A stretch of 56,611 nt of DNA, taken from assembly GCF_001270495.1 (NCBI RefSeq), contig NZ_LGUR01000232.1:1-56611 (forward strand), in the 5' to 3' direction. Shown here piece by piece: positions 36,477 through 47,033 of this stretch (the stretch's first letter is position 1; every line of letters starts with the position of its first letter). Source of the stretch: Streptomyces viridochromogenes (lineage in GTDB: Bacteria; Actinomycetota; Actinomycetes; Streptomycetales; Streptomycetaceae). Both the position numbers and the translations under genes were made by a program. Under the pieces are notes generated by a model. The model did not search any database. It had not been told where the DNA came from and was given only the letters and a program-made list of their open reading frames with translations.

Positions 36477-37310
36477 TCAGCCTCCGGCCGGGTCGAGGCC
36501 GATCACGACATTCGCGTAGAGCTCCTCGGAGACGAGCAGACGCGCCGCCAGCCCGCTGCGGGTGAAGGCATCCAGGGCCGTCGCCGCCTGGCGTTCGCTC
36601 GTCTCGACCAGCAGACAGCCACCGGGGGCCAGCCACCGGGGAGCCTCGGCGGCGACCCTACGCAGGACGTCGAGCCCGTCGGGCCCACCGTCGAGGGCGA
36701 CGCGCGGCTCGTGGTCGCGCGCCTCTGCGGGCAGGAGCCCGACTTCGTCACTGGGCACGTACGGCACGTTCGCCGCGAGGATGCCGACGCGGCCGCGCAG
36801 CCTGTCGGGCAGCGCCCCGAACAGGTCGCCCTCGTGCACGTGACCGCCATAGGGGGCCACATTACGGCGGGCGCAGCGCACGGCTGCCGGATCGATGTCG
36901 GCGGAGTGCAGCTCGACGCGGCCGAGGGATGCGGCCAGTGCCGCACCGACCGCGCCCGAGCCGCAGCACAGGTCCACGACCACGGACGCGTCCGGGGCGT
37001 GGGCGAGGGCCTGCTCGACCAGGAACTCGGTACGGCGGCGGGGCACGAAGACGCCGGGTTCCACGACTATGCGCAGGCCGCTGAACTCGGCCCAGCCGAG
37101 GACGAGTTCGAGCGGCAGGCCGGTGACGCGCCGGTCCACCATGGCGGCCAGCTCGTCCGGGGTGTCGGCGGCGTCCAGGATCAACCGGGCCTCGTCCTCG
37201 GCGAAGACACAGCCGGCGGCACGAAGCGCGGACACGACGGCGTCGCGCGAGAGTGGCGAGGGGGAGGAAGACGAGGAAGAGGAGGAAGAGAAAGGGGAGA
37301 GAGAGGGCAT
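36477..37310 (-). CDS. PrmC/HemK-like protein glutamine methyltransferase
   Basis: A 277-residue SAM-dependent methyltransferase of the HemK family, which methylates the Gln of GGQ in release factors. Seen here are VVVDLCCGSGAVGAALAAS and the active-site motif NVPYVP, which replaces NPPY, plus GGCLLVETSERQ. The third residue change from Pro to Val suggests a paralog rather than the canonical PrmC. The N-terminus has a nine-serine run encoded by a (ggaaga)-type repeat at about 37260-37292. A start downstream of this run is possible. Confidence 0.82.
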   Translation of the reverse strand: MPSLSPFSSSSSSSSSPSPLSRDAVVSALRAAGCVFAEDEARLILDAADTPDELAAMVDRRVTGLPLELVLGWAEFSGLRIVVEPGVFVPRRRTEFLVEQALAHAPDASVVVDLCCGSGAVGAALAASLGRVELHSADIDPAAVRCARRNVAPYGGHVHEGDLFGALPDRLRGRVGILAANVPYVPSDEVGLLPAEARDHEPRVALDGGPDGLDVLRRVAAEAPRWLAPGGCLLVETSERQAATALDAFTRSGLAARLLVSEELYANVVIGLDPAGG

Positions 37311-37440
37311 GGAAGCCGAGAGCCTTTCGGAAGCCGAAGGGTGCTCTCGCGGTCGCCTACTGGCGGTGACCCGCGCCGACTCGAGGTGAGAGCACCCGAC
37401 CTGACACAGCAGTAATGGGTCTCACCTCCTGGACTCCGCA

Positions 37441-37461
37441 CGGTCGGGACTGCCCCGACCG
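37441..37461. terminator. short hairpin
   Basis: cggtcggg pairs with cccgaccg around a 5-nt loop in the gap between the HemK-like gene and the molybdoenzyme gene. Nearby, gggtgctctc (37339-37348) and gagagcaccc (37388-37397) form a 10-bp inverted repeat spaced by 39 bp. Confidence 0.35.
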
Positions 37462-37589
37462 GACGGCAACCCTACCCCAATCGACCCGGGGCAGGGCGGG
37501 ACACCGGAGCGCGTACGGTTGAATGAACAAGCACTGATCACGCTCGACCCGCGGGCCGTCGCCGACGGCGGCCTGGAGGCACCACTCGT

Positions 37590-38187
<598 letters not shown>

Positions 38188-38195
<8 letters not shown>

Positions 38196-38964
38196 CGTGA
38201 CTGTGACCGAGACTGGGACGTTCACTCCCGCGACCCGGTTCGCCGTGCCCGGGCGGATCGCCGTCAGCAACCGGGCCGCGGCGGTGTGGCAGACCGCCAC
38301 GATCACCGAGATCCGCCAGGAGACGCCGCACGCCGCCACCTTCCGCCTCGCGGTGCCCGCCTGGGCGGGACATCTGCCCGGCCAGCACCTGATGCTGCGG
38401 CTGACGGCAGGGGACGGTTATGTGGCCCAGCGCCACTACTCGATCGCGTCCGCGCCGGACGACTCCGGGCACATCGAGCTGACCCTGGACCATGTCGAGG
38501 GCGGTGAGGTCTCCGGCTGGTTCCACTCGGTGGCCGAGCCCGGTGACACCGTTGAGGTGCGCGGCCCGCTCAGCGGTTTCTTCGCCTGGCCCGGCGACCG
38601 GCCCGCGCTGCTGGTCGGCGCCGGCTCCGGCGTCGTACCGCTGATGTCGATGGTGCGCCACCACAAGGCTCGGGGCCTCGACGTGCCGCTGCGGCTTCTC
38701 GTGTCGGCGCGCAGCCCCGAGGAACTGATCTACGCGCGGGAGTACGGCACCGAGACGACGCCCGTGTTCACACGAAGTGCGCCGGAGGGTGTGCCCGTGG
38801 GACGTATGGCCGCCGCACATGTGGCGCCGCTCCTGGCCGAGCAGCCGACTGGTGGGTGGGAGGCCTATGTGTGCGGCTCCAACGGGTTCGCCGAACACGC
38901 CTCCCGGCTGCTCGTGGCGGCGGGTCAGCCCGTGGACCGCATCAGGATCGAACGCTTCGGCTGA
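38188..38964 (+). CDS. ferredoxin-NADP reductase-like flavoprotein
   Basis: A 258-residue FAD/NAD(P)-binding reductase. The FAD-binding RxYS motif is RHYSIAS (about 82-88), the pyridine-nucleotide loop is VGAGSGVVPLMSMVRHH, and the C-terminal NAD(P)-domain segment is VCGSNGFAEHASRLL. It has no 2Fe-2S ferredoxin domain, so it must pass electrons straight to a partner. The GTG at 38188 overlaps the molybdoenzyme stop, indicating translational coupling. A two-component molybdo-oxidoreductase/reductase is inferred. Confidence 0.92.
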
Positions 38965-39042
38965 CCGGCGCTCCGGCGCGGGGGCCGCGTTTCGTCCGGG
39001 ATCGTCAGGAACGTTGTCCGGTGTACGGGGTACCTGGACGCC

Positions 39043-39627
39043 ATGCGATACCTGGTGCGTGGCCGGCGTCTGCGGCGCAGTCCGCTGCGGCGCCGGTCTG
39101 ATGTCGTCGAGGCACGGACGTTATGGGCCGTGATCGTCCTGCTCCTCGTGATGGCACCCCTGGTCGGAGGGCTCACGGCCTGGTGGGCCGACGGCAGCGC
39201 CCGGGCCACGGCACGGGAACAGCGCGCCGATCGCCGGCACATCCGGGCCGAGGTCATCGGCCGAACCTCCGAAGCGCTTCCGGTGGCTCACGGCGGACGG
39301 CAGCCGTCCGCCAGGACGACCGTCCGCTGGACGGAGCCGGATGGCGATCCGCGTACGGCCACGGCGCGTGTCCCGGCCGGCACGCGCAACGGCGACATGG
39401 TCGACGTGTGGCTGGACTCCCGGGGCCGAAGTGTGGCCCCGCCTCCGGACAGCATGGCGATCCGGCTGCACACCGTCACCCTCGGCGTCTGTGCCACGGC
39501 CGGCGCCGTCGCCGTGATCCTCCTCGGCCACGCGGTCGTACGCCGTACCGCGATGCGTCGTCGCCTTGCCGAATGGGAACAGGAGTGGGCCGCGACGGAG
39601 CCGGAGTGGACGGGTCGTCGGGCGTGA
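39043..39627 (+). CDS. Rv1733c-like membrane protein
   Basis: A 194-residue protein with an Arg-rich N-terminus, two membrane helices (about 28-50, LWAVIVLLLVMAPLVGGLTA; and about 143-166, LGVCATAGAVAVILLGHAVV) and a beta-rich extracytoplasmic loop between them (TVRWTEPDGDPRTATARV). The layout is that of the Rv1733c family, numerous in Streptomyces and known in Mycobacterium tuberculosis as a dormancy antigen. Its biochemical function is unknown. Confidence 0.82.
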   Translation: MRYLVRGRRLRRSPLRRRSDVVEARTLWAVIVLLLVMAPLVGGLTAWWADGSARATAREQRADRRHIRAEVIGRTSEALPVAHGGRQPSARTTVRWTEPDGDPRTATARVPAGTRNGDMVDVWLDSRGRSVAPPPDSMAIRLHTVTLGVCATAGAVAVILLGHAVVRRTAMRRRLAEWEQEWAATEPEWTGRRA

Positions 39628-39689
39628 CCCCGTGGCGGCTGGTCGCAGCCGTGAACGGGTGGCTGTGACCAGCACCGTCACAACGGCCC

Positions 39690-40145
39690 TCAGACGACGT
39701 CGAATTCGTTGCCCTCGGGGTCCTGCATGGCGGCGGCGTAGAGCCCCATGTCCGGCTCGTCCTTGATCCGCAGCACGGTGGCACCAGCCTTGACCAGCCG
39801 CTCCACCGTGGCCTTGACCCGCTGTGTGCGGACGTCCAGTGGGACGTCACGGCCCCCACCGACCTTCAGGTCGAAGTGCCACCGGTTCTTGGCGACCTTC
39901 GCCTCCGGAACCTGCTGGAACCACACCCTCGGTCCACGTCCCACGGGATCGATGATCGACTCCGGAATATCCCCCGCACCGGCCGGCAACTCCGCTTCGG
40001 GCACCCCCACCGCCGCCCAGTAAGCACGCCACGTGGCATGCCCGCCCGGCGGAGGCTCAGGCACGTAGCCCAGGGCCTTGGCCCAGAAAGTCACCATTCT
40101 CTGCGGATCGGAGCAGTCGACCGTCAGCTGCACTGTCATCTCCAT
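39690..40145 (-). CDS. VOC/glyoxalase-like protein
   Basis: A 151-residue single vicinal-oxygen-chelate protein: MEMTVQLTVDCSDPQRMVTF at the N-terminus, a central RVWFQQVPEAKVAKNRWHFD and a closing MQDPEGNEFDVV. Members bind a metal or act as small-molecule binding proteins. The His in RWHFD and terminal Glu fit the metal site. Substrate unknown. Confidence 0.88.
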   Translation of the reverse strand: MEMTVQLTVDCSDPQRMVTFWAKALGYVPEPPPGGHATWRAYWAAVGVPEAELPAGAGDIPESIIDPVGRGPRVWFQQVPEAKVAKNRWHFDLKVGGGRDVPLDVRTQRVKATVERLVKAGATVLRIKDEPDMGLYAAAMQDPEGNEFDVV

Positions 40146-40210
40146 GCTCGGAGCATCCCAGGCGGGTCTGACAGACGATCCACTCTCGCAACAGGCCCCT
40201 AAGCCCCTAA

Positions 40211-40230
40211 CCTCGCCGTTTCGGTTGGGT
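40211..40230 (+). repeat. IS1380-family left inverted repeat
   Basis: cctcgccgtttcggttgggt, preceded by the duplicated CTAA. Confidence 0.85.
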
Positions 40231-40307
40231 GTGGCGGCTGTCGAGGCGGAAACGCGAAAGTTTCTTTCCTGACCTGGCGCGATGAACCTTGTTGAGGGGT
40301 TCTGTCC

Positions 40308-40505
40308 GTGCAGGCGGAGGGCACTTTCTTCGTGCAGGGTATCGGGTTACGTCCCAAGGTCTATGTCAGTGCCGATGATTCGAGGGTGTCGGTCATGCCG
40401 GCGCACGGTTGCCGGCGGATCTCGCCGCGATGCCACTTGGCTGACCGCCGCCTACTCCACCGCTCTCATGATCCGGGACGGATCGCCACCGACCTGGCCG
40501 TGTGG
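40308..40505 (+). pseudogene. IS1380 transposase, N-terminal fragment
   Basis: The frame starting at ATG 40308 reads MQAEGTFFVQGIGLRPKVYV, a typical start of this transposase family, and continues to DPGRIATDLAV. There the sequence changes abruptly to an IS5-type fragment. The middle of the transposase is missing. Confidence 0.65.
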
Positions 40506-40590
40506 CCTGACCGGCAAGATTCATCTGGCCTGCGACGCCTTCGGTCGCCCGCTCGCGCTGCTACGCCGTTGGAGCGAATCCTCGAGCCGA
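40493..40590 (+). pseudogene. IS5-family transposase fragment
   Basis: A short stretch in a second frame reads CGLTGKIHLACDAFGRPLAL, the conserved block of IS5-family transposases (GGLTTKIHLA type). Nothing else of that element is present. Confidence 0.6.
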
Positions 40591-40630
40591 CGGGATTCCG
40601 GGCCCGGCCCGGAGGGGGAGACCCAGCACT

Positions 40631-41407
40631 GTGACAGGCCAGGTAGCAGGACACGTAATTCCGTATGAGGTACAGGGCAACGGTCCGGAGCGGGTCCTCG
40701 CACTCCACCACTGGCTCAGCGACAGGTCGAGTTTCGGCCATCTGCGGCGGTACCTGGACGGGAGCGCGTTCAGTTACGCGTTCGTGGACTGCCGCGGGTA
40801 CGGCGAGGCGATGGGCACCCCCGGCACGTACACGATGGAGGAGATCGCGGCGGACGCCCTCGCCGTGGCCGACGACCTCGGCTGGAACACCTTCTCGGTC
40901 ATCGGTCACTCCATGGGCGGCAAGGCGGCCCAGCTGATGTTGCTGGACGCCCCCTCGCGAGTCCACTCGATCGTCGGCATCTCGCCGGTACCCGCGTCCG
41001 GGTTCCCGCTCGAAGGGGAGATGTGGGAGCTGTTCGTCGGGGCCGTGGAGGATTCCGGCAACCGCAGGACGATCTTTGACGTCACCACCGGCAGTCGGCA
41101 CGACGATGCATGGCTGGATGCCAGGGTGAGCGGCTCGGAACGCTGCTCGTCGGCTGCCCTGCGCTCGTACCTCGAATCCTGGACTCGCGGCTCCGACATC
41201 CACGGGCGGCTGGAGGGTAATCCGACCCCGGTGCTTGTCGTGGCTGGTGCAAACGACCCGGCGATGGGCCCTGACACCATGCGGTCCACCTGGCTGAAGT
41301 GGTATCCGAACGCCGAGCTCGAGGTCTTCAACGACGCCGGCCACTTCGCCCCGGATGAGAGCCCACAGGCCCTGGCGACAGTGGTCGAAAGATTCCTCGG
41401 CCGCTAG
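40631..41407 (+). CDS. alpha/beta hydrolase
   Basis: A 258-residue intact hydrolase. The nucleophile elbow is GHSMGG (about residue 97), the acid Asp is in AGANDPAMG, and the His is in DAGHFAPDE. The GTG at 40631 has GGAGGGGGAG about 10 nt upstream. It lies inside the IS1380-type element between transposase fragments, so it was probably captured during element rearrangement. No conserved operon supports a substrate. Confidence 0.88.
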   Translation: MTGQVAGHVIPYEVQGNGPERVLALHHWLSDRSSFGHLRRYLDGSAFSYAFVDCRGYGEAMGTPGTYTMEEIAADALAVADDLGWNTFSVIGHSMGGKAAQLMLLDAPSRVHSIVGISPVPASGFPLEGEMWELFVGAVEDSGNRRTIFDVTTGSRHDDAWLDARVSGSERCSSAALRSYLESWTRGSDIHGRLEGNPTPVLVVAGANDPAMGPDTMRSTWLKWYPNAELEVFNDAGHFAPDESPQALATVVERFLGR

Positions 41408-41437
41408 TCACCGCCTTTCGCTTGCGGCGGCGGCCGG

Positions 41438-42190
41438 ATGCCGAACCACATCGCCGTCCTGGATGCGGCCTTGGCCCAGATCCCCGACGCCGACCGCCAC
41501 GGCACCGACATCCTCATCCGCGCGGACAGCGCCGGAGGCGCGAAAGTCTTCCTCGCCCACGTCCGGGCAGTGCGCGAGCGGGGTATCGACACCTCCTTCT
41601 CCGTCGGACACGCCGTCACCGATCCGATCCGCCGCGCAATCCAGGCCGTGCCCGACCACCTGTGGCACCCTGCGCTGGAGCAGGACGGCACCCTGCGGAC
41701 CGGCGCTGAAGTGGCAGAACTGACCGGCATGCCGGACCTAGCGGAGCACCCGGACGGCACCCGGATCATCGTCCGGCGCGAGCGCCCTCACCCCGGCGCC
41801 CAGTTGTCCTCGCACGACGAAGGCTCCAGGCTCCCTGCAGCATCTGGAGGTCCGCCACAGGGCGCACGCCCGCGTCGAGGACCGCATCCGCTGCGGCAAG
41901 ACCACTGGCTTCGGACGCTTCCCCTCCCGCCACTTCCAGATCAACGCCGCCTGGCTGGAGCTGTCCCTGACCGCCGTCGATCTGCTCGCCTGGGCCCAGG
42001 CCCTACTGCTGGACGGCGAGTTGGCCTCCGCCGAGCCGAAGAAGCTCCGCTGCCGGCTGCTGCACGCAGCCGCCCGCATGCCCCGCGGAGGCCCCGCCTC
42101 CACCTGCAGATCGCCGCCAGCTGGCCCTGGCGACATGAGCTGGCGAACGCTTTCACCTGCCTCGCGGCCCTGCCGAGGCCGGCCACCTGA
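41438..42190 (+). pseudogene. IS1380 transposase, C-terminal fragment, frameshifted
   Basis: Frame 1 reads IPDADRHGTDILIRADSAGG with the family Asp, through RTGAEVAELTGMPDLAEH to about 41825. The protein then continues in another frame (VRHRAHARVEDRIRCGKTTG, RFPSRHFQINAAWLELSLT), and near the end switches back to IAASWPWRHELANAFTCLAA. At least two frameshifts and loss of the N-terminal half make it inactive. Confidence 0.8.
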
Positions 42191-42314
42191 CCAACGGCGC
42201 TGCCTCTGCCCACCCACGACCCGAGGAACCCGGAGCACCCGACCCGAGCGCCGGGCCTCCAGCCATGACCACCCGCCGACAGCCATGACCCTCCACAGTC
42301 AGCCCAGCTCGCCG

Positions 42315-42334
42315 ACCCAACCGAAACGGGGAGG
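42315..42334 (-). repeat. IS1380-family right inverted repeat
   Basis: The complement reads cctccccgtttcggttgggt, 19/20 identical to the left end; it is followed by CTAA. Confidence 0.85.
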
Positions 42335-42339
42335 CTAAG

Positions 42340-42379
42340 CCCTTCAGCCCCTAAGCCCCTAAGCCCCTAAACCCCTAAG
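42340..42379. repeat. CCCCTAAG octamer array interrupted by the IS
   Basis: Five octamers (cccttcag, cccctaag twice, cccctaaa, cccctaag) run up to and through the stop codon of the amidohydrolase gene. Two more copies flank the left IS end (40196-40210). Removing the IS joins them into one array. Confidence 0.85.
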
Positions 42380-43754
42380 CAGCCCGCTGCATACGGCGTG
42401 CGATCCGGTCGTGCGTCCGCAGGGCGTCCACCAGCCCGGCCAGGCGAGGCTCGCCGCGGTCCACCAGGATGCGACCGCCGACCACGGTGGTCCAGGCCCG
42501 GGCGGGCCCGCAGCGCAGCCAGGCCTCCACGGGGTCGCTGACCGCGCCGGCGAGGGCGACCTCGTGCAGGTCCCAGACGACCAGGTCGGCGCAGGCGCCG
42601 GGCCGCAGATGGCCCAGCTCGTCGGACCGGCCCAGACAGCGCGCCGAGCCACGGGTAGCGATGTCGAGGGCGTCGCGGGCGGTCATCGCGCCGGGGCCGC
42701 CGCGGTAGCGGCCCAGCAGCAGTGCCGCCCGGGTCTCCATCCAGAGGGAGGCGTGGTCCGTGGAGGCCGAGCCGTCGCAGCCGATGCCGACGGGCAGACC
42801 CAGTTCGCGCATCTCCTTCACGCGCGCGGTACCGCCGCCGATGAGCATGTTGGAGCTGGGGCAGTGCGCCACGCCGACGCCCGCGTCCGCGAGGCGGCGC
42901 AGCTCGGCGTCGTTCGGGTAGATGCAGTGGGCGACCCAGCTTCGGTCGCTCATCCACCCGGTCTCCTCGAAGTACTCGACGGGACGGCAGCCGTAGGTCT
43001 CCAGGCAGTAGGCGTCCTCGTCGTGGTCCTCGGCGAGGTGCGTGTGCAGCCGTACGTCGTGGCGCTCGGCGAGTTCGGCGGTGGCGGTCATCAGTGACTT
43101 GGTGACCGAGAACGGCGAGCAGGGCGCGAGCGCGACGCGCACCAGGGCGCCCGGTTCGGGGTCGTGGTACGTCCTGATCAGGCGCTCGCTGTCGGCCAGC
43201 ACCTCGTCCTCGGTCTGGGTGACGCTCCTCGGCGGCAGCCCTCCGTCGTCGACGGAGCGGGTCATCGAGCCGCGGGTGGCGTGGAAGCGGAAACCGATGT
43301 CACGGGCGGCGCGGATCTCGGCGTCGACGAGGCGGGGGCGGGGGTGGACGTAGAGGTGGTCGGACGAGGTGGTGCAGCCGCCCATGAGCAGTTCGGCCAT
43401 GCCGACGTACGCCGACACGTACGCGGCCTCTTCGTCGAGGCCGGCCCAGAGCGGGTAGAGGGTGGTCAGCCAGTCGAACAGGGAGCCGTTCACGGCGGGC
43501 GCGTAGGAGCGGGTGAGGTTCTGGTAGATGTGATGGTGCGTGTTGACCAGGCCCGGGGTGACGAGACGTCCGGCCGCCGAGACGGTCTGGCGGGCCTCCG
43601 GCTCGCTCTCGGCGGCACCGACTCCGGTGACCCGACCACCGGTGACGGCCAGCCAGCCGCCGGGGATCTCGCGCCCTCCGTCCACGACAAGCAGTGCGGC
43701 GTCCCTGACCAGCAGATCCGCAGTCCTCACCGGCGCATCGACGACAGACGTCAT
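42375..43754 (-). CDS. 8-oxoguanine deaminase-like amidohydrolase
   Basis: A 459-residue metal-dependent deaminase of the amidohydrolase superfamily, cytoplasmic. The metal ligands are THHHIYQNLTRS (HxH), LHTHLAEDHDE (His), AHCIYPND (His) and CDGSASTDHASLW (Asp). The NLTRSYAPAVNGSLFDWLTT segment matches 8-oxoguanine deaminases, which convert 8-oxoguanine to urate. Other purine- or triazine-type substrates are possible. The start is ATG 43754 (MTSVVDAP); no strong ribosome site precedes it. The stop codon lies inside the octamer array. Confidence 0.85.
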   Translation of the reverse strand: MTSVVDAPVRTADLLVRDAALLVVDGGREIPGGWLAVTGGRVTGVGAAESEPEARQTVSAAGRLVTPGLVNTHHHIYQNLTRSYAPAVNGSLFDWLTTLYPLWAGLDEEAAYVSAYVGMAELLMGGCTTSSDHLYVHPRPRLVDAEIRAARDIGFRFHATRGSMTRSVDDGGLPPRSVTQTEDEVLADSERLIRTYHDPEPGALVRVALAPCSPFSVTKSLMTATAELAERHDVRLHTHLAEDHDEDAYCLETYGCRPVEYFEETGWMSDRSWVAHCIYPNDAELRRLADAGVGVAHCPSSNMLIGGGTARVKEMRELGLPVGIGCDGSASTDHASLWMETRAALLLGRYRGGPGAMTARDALDIATRGSARCLGRSDELGHLRPGACADLVVWDLHEVALAGAVSDPVEAWLRCGPARAWTTVVGGRILVDRGEPRLAGLVDALRTHDRIARRMQRAA

Positions 43755-43857
43755 GGCGTCATCGTAGGTGCTCGACCCACGAAAGATCTGGCGAGTCCTC
43801 CGACCTCTCACGTACGGTGTGATCATCCGCAGTCACTCTTCGCAAAGGCGGTCCTTG

Positions 43858-44826
<969 letters not shown>

Positions 44827-44986
44827 CCGTCACAGGAAGCCGGAAGGCGCGCTGTTCTCCGGGTGAGGTCGGCGCGTTCGATACCTTCCACCCAGTCCGA
44901 CCAGTCGGTACGTTCAGGGAGCCCGGGTCGCGCAGTCGCGGCCCGGGTCTGCGGCGGACGACAAGTGGGCAACAAGGGGTGGGGCC

Positions 44987-46153
44987 ATGACGGAGCGTGC
45001 GGCACAGGTGCACGGGCACTGCGATCCGCGGTTCGCGGCGGTGCGGACGGCGTTCGAGGTCAACTTCCGGGAGCGCGGGGAGCTGGGCGCCGCGGTCGCG
45101 GTCACGGTCGGCGGCGAGACCGTGGTGGACCTGTGGGGCGGCTGGGCGGACGCGGCGCAAAGCCGCCCGTGGGAGCGCGACACGCTGGTCAACGTGTGGT
45201 CGACGACCAAGGGACCGACCGCACTGTGCGCGCACCTCCTCGCCGACCAGGGCCTGCTCGACCTGGACTCGCCGGTGGCCGCGTACTGGCCGGAGTTCGC
45301 CGCCGCGGGCAAGGAACAGATCCTCGTACGGCATCTGCTGTCGCACCGCGCCGGCCTGTCCGGCCTGCGGGAGCCGCACTCGCTTCAGCAGCTCTGCGAC
45401 TGGGAGTTGACGACCCAGCGGCTCGCGGCGATGGAGCCGTGGTGGGCGCCGGGGACGGTGTCCGGGTATCACGCGTTCACGTACGGCTTCCTGGTCGGGG
45501 AGGTCGTACGGCGGGTGTCGGGGCTGCTGCCCGGGGCGTTCCTGGAGCGGGAGGTGACCGGGCCGCTCGGGATCGACTTCGCGATCGGGTTGCCGCAGAA
45601 GGAGGCCGGGCGGGTGGCCGAGCTGGTGCAGCCGCCGGTCGCGTCGAGCACTGAACAGGCGGCGGTCTTCAGCCGGTTGGCGCCCGCCGCCCTTGCCGCG
45701 CTGGCCAACCCCGCCGTGGGTGCGGCGGAGGCCAACTCGCCCGAGTGGCGGGCCGCCGAGATCCCCGCCGCGAACGGACACGGCACGGCACGGGCCGTCG
45801 CGGCGCTGTACGGGATCTTCGCGGGCCGCGGGTCGTACGACGCCCACCGCTTCCTTTCGGCCGAGGCGGCCGAGCGGGTGCGTGAGGGGCAGGGCAGTTG
45901 CCGCGATCTGGTGCTCGGGGCCGGGCTCGACAACGACACCGAAGCCGCGCTCGGCCTGTGGCTGAGCGGGTCGAACGGTTCCTACGGCCCCAACCCGCGG
46001 GCTTTCGGACACGACGGCTTCGGCGGCTCGTGCGGTCTGGCCGATCCGGAGGCCGGGGTGTCGCTGGGCTATGTGATGAACCGGATGGGGCCTCATATCG
46101 CGGACGACCCGAGGAAGATGGCGCTGATCGACGCCCTGTACGGCGCTCTGTGA
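44987..46153 (+). CDS. beta-lactamase-fold serine hydrolase (EstB-like esterase)
   Basis: A 388-residue class C beta-lactamase-like protein without a signal peptide, so cytoplasmic. The nucleophile motif SxxK is STTK (about residue 72) and the YxN-like position is YHAF (about 164). A GHDGFGGS-type C-terminal motif is also visible. Such proteins hydrolyse short-chain esters rather than beta-lactams. Substrate unknown. Confidence 0.9.
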   Translation: MTERAAQVHGHCDPRFAAVRTAFEVNFRERGELGAAVAVTVGGETVVDLWGGWADAAQSRPWERDTLVNVWSTTKGPTALCAHLLADQGLLDLDSPVAAYWPEFAAAGKEQILVRHLLSHRAGLSGLREPHSLQQLCDWELTTQRLAAMEPWWAPGTVSGYHAFTYGFLVGEVVRRVSGLLPGAFLEREVTGPLGIDFAIGLPQKEAGRVAELVQPPVASSTEQAAVFSRLAPAALAALANPAVGAAEANSPEWRAAEIPAANGHGTARAVAALYGIFAGRGSYDAHRFLSAEAAERVREGQGSCRDLVLGAGLDNDTEAALGLWLSGSNGSYGPNPRAFGHDGFGGSCGLADPEAGVSLGYVMNRMGPHIADDPRKMALIDALYGAL

Positions 46154-46189
46154 CGGCCGGTCCACGCGGGCCGTTTCGGCCGAAGTGAC

Positions 46190-46218
46190 AGACCGGTCTT
46201 CCCTTCTGGTTTAGACCA
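46190..46218. promoter_or_regulatory. two palindromes upstream of the GntR gene
   Basis: AGACCGGTCT (46190-46199) and TGGTTTAGACCA (46207-46218) lie 66-94 bp before the GntR start. The second differs by one base from the DasR core TGGTCTAGACCA. Autoregulation by this HutC-type GntR protein, or control by DasR, is likely. Confidence 0.5.
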
Positions 46219-46283
46219 ATGCTTGGATCTGGTGGCGCAACGAACCCGCACGGCTACGACACGTCACCAACAGGAGGCGCGGC

Positions 46284-47033
46284 ATGGTCCGCACCACCCC
46301 GCACGACCGCCCGCTCACCGAAGCGCAGCCGCTGTACTGGAGGATCGCCACCCAGTTGCTCGGCGAGCTGCGCGACGGAACGATCCCGCCCGGTGAACGG
46401 CTTCCGGCGGAAAGGCAGTTGGCAGGGCACTTCGGCGTCAGCCGGGAGACCGTACGGCAGGCGCTGGAGGTGCTGCGCCACAGCGGCCTGGTCACCACCG
46501 ACCGGCGTGGCAGTCACGCCACCCTGTCCGGTCCGCCGGTCGAGACCCCGTCGGCCCTCACCTTCCCGGTCGGCTCCCGCTGCACGGCCCCGGGCGCGGT
46601 GGACCGGGCGACGGTCACCTGGGAGACTCCCCCGCCGGACCACGCCGAGGCCCTGGGGCTCGCCCCGCACCGGCCGACCCTGGTGCACCGCTACGAGTCC
46701 GCGGGCGCCGACGGACAGGGCCGGCGTACGGCCGTGACGTCGTTCTCCGCGGTGGCGCTCACCGAGGTGGCGGAGCTCGCCCGCTGCCGCGACCGCGCCG
46801 ACGGCACCGGCTCCGGCTCCCCCCAACTGCGCCGCGCCTACGACTGGATGCGCCGGGCGGGCCTCGCCCTGCACCACCGGGACACCATCACCCGGCTCCC
46901 GGCCACGCCCTCGGTACGGGTCACCCGGCGCGTGCACGACCAGTACGCCCGCCCGCTGGAGATCACGGACCTCGTCATGGACGCCCAGCAGGACGCCTTG
47001 GTCTACGAGTTCACGCTGCCGGCGGCCGTCTGA
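46284..47033 (+). CDS. GntR/HutC-family transcriptional regulator
   Basis: A 249-residue regulator with a winged HTH (about 16-80; ERLPAERQLAGHFGVSRETV) and a C-terminal UTRA effector domain (about 85-245). The UTRA group typically senses sugars, amino acids or phosphorylated ligands. A TGGTTTAGACCA palindrome upstream is a likely autoregulatory site. The 3' end overlaps the convergent methyltransferase by 31 bp. Confidence 0.9.
   Translation: MVRTTPHDRPLTEAQPLYWRIATQLLGELRDGTIPPGERLPAERQLAGHFGVSRETVRQALEVLRHSGLVTTDRRGSHATLSGPPVETPSALTFPVGSRCTAPGAVDRATVTWETPPPDHAEALGLAPHRPTLVHRYESAGADGQGRRTAVTSFSAVALTEVAELARCRDRADGTGSGSPQLRRAYDWMRRAGLALHHRDTITRLPATPSVRVTRRVHDQYARPLEITDLVMDAQQDALVYEFTLPAAV

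Larger units (their letters stand above)
40211..42334. mobile_element. degenerate IS1380-family element carrying an alpha/beta hydrolase
   Basis: A 2124-bp element with near-perfect terminal inverted repeats (left cctcgccgtttcggttgggt at 40211-40230; right end is its complement at 42315-42334, 19/20 identical) and a 4-bp target duplication CTAA (40207-40210 and 42335-42338). Four-base duplications are typical of IS1380. The transposase N- and C-terminal parts survive at the two ends (40308-40505 and 41438-42190), but the middle is replaced by an IS5 fragment and an intact hydrolase. The insertion lies in a CCCCTAAG repeat array. It is no longer self-mobile but could be moved by an IS1380 transposase elsewhere. 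Confidence 0.85.

Noticed and set aside
36247..36636. Leftward open frame between the phosphatase and the HemK-like gene
   Set aside because: Its first half is antisense to the methyltransferase, the rest has no recognisable motif, ribosome site or start.
42340..42379. Telomere-like end
   Set aside because: The CCCCTAAG units are internal, short, and interrupted by an IS within coding DNA; no terminal palindromes are seen.
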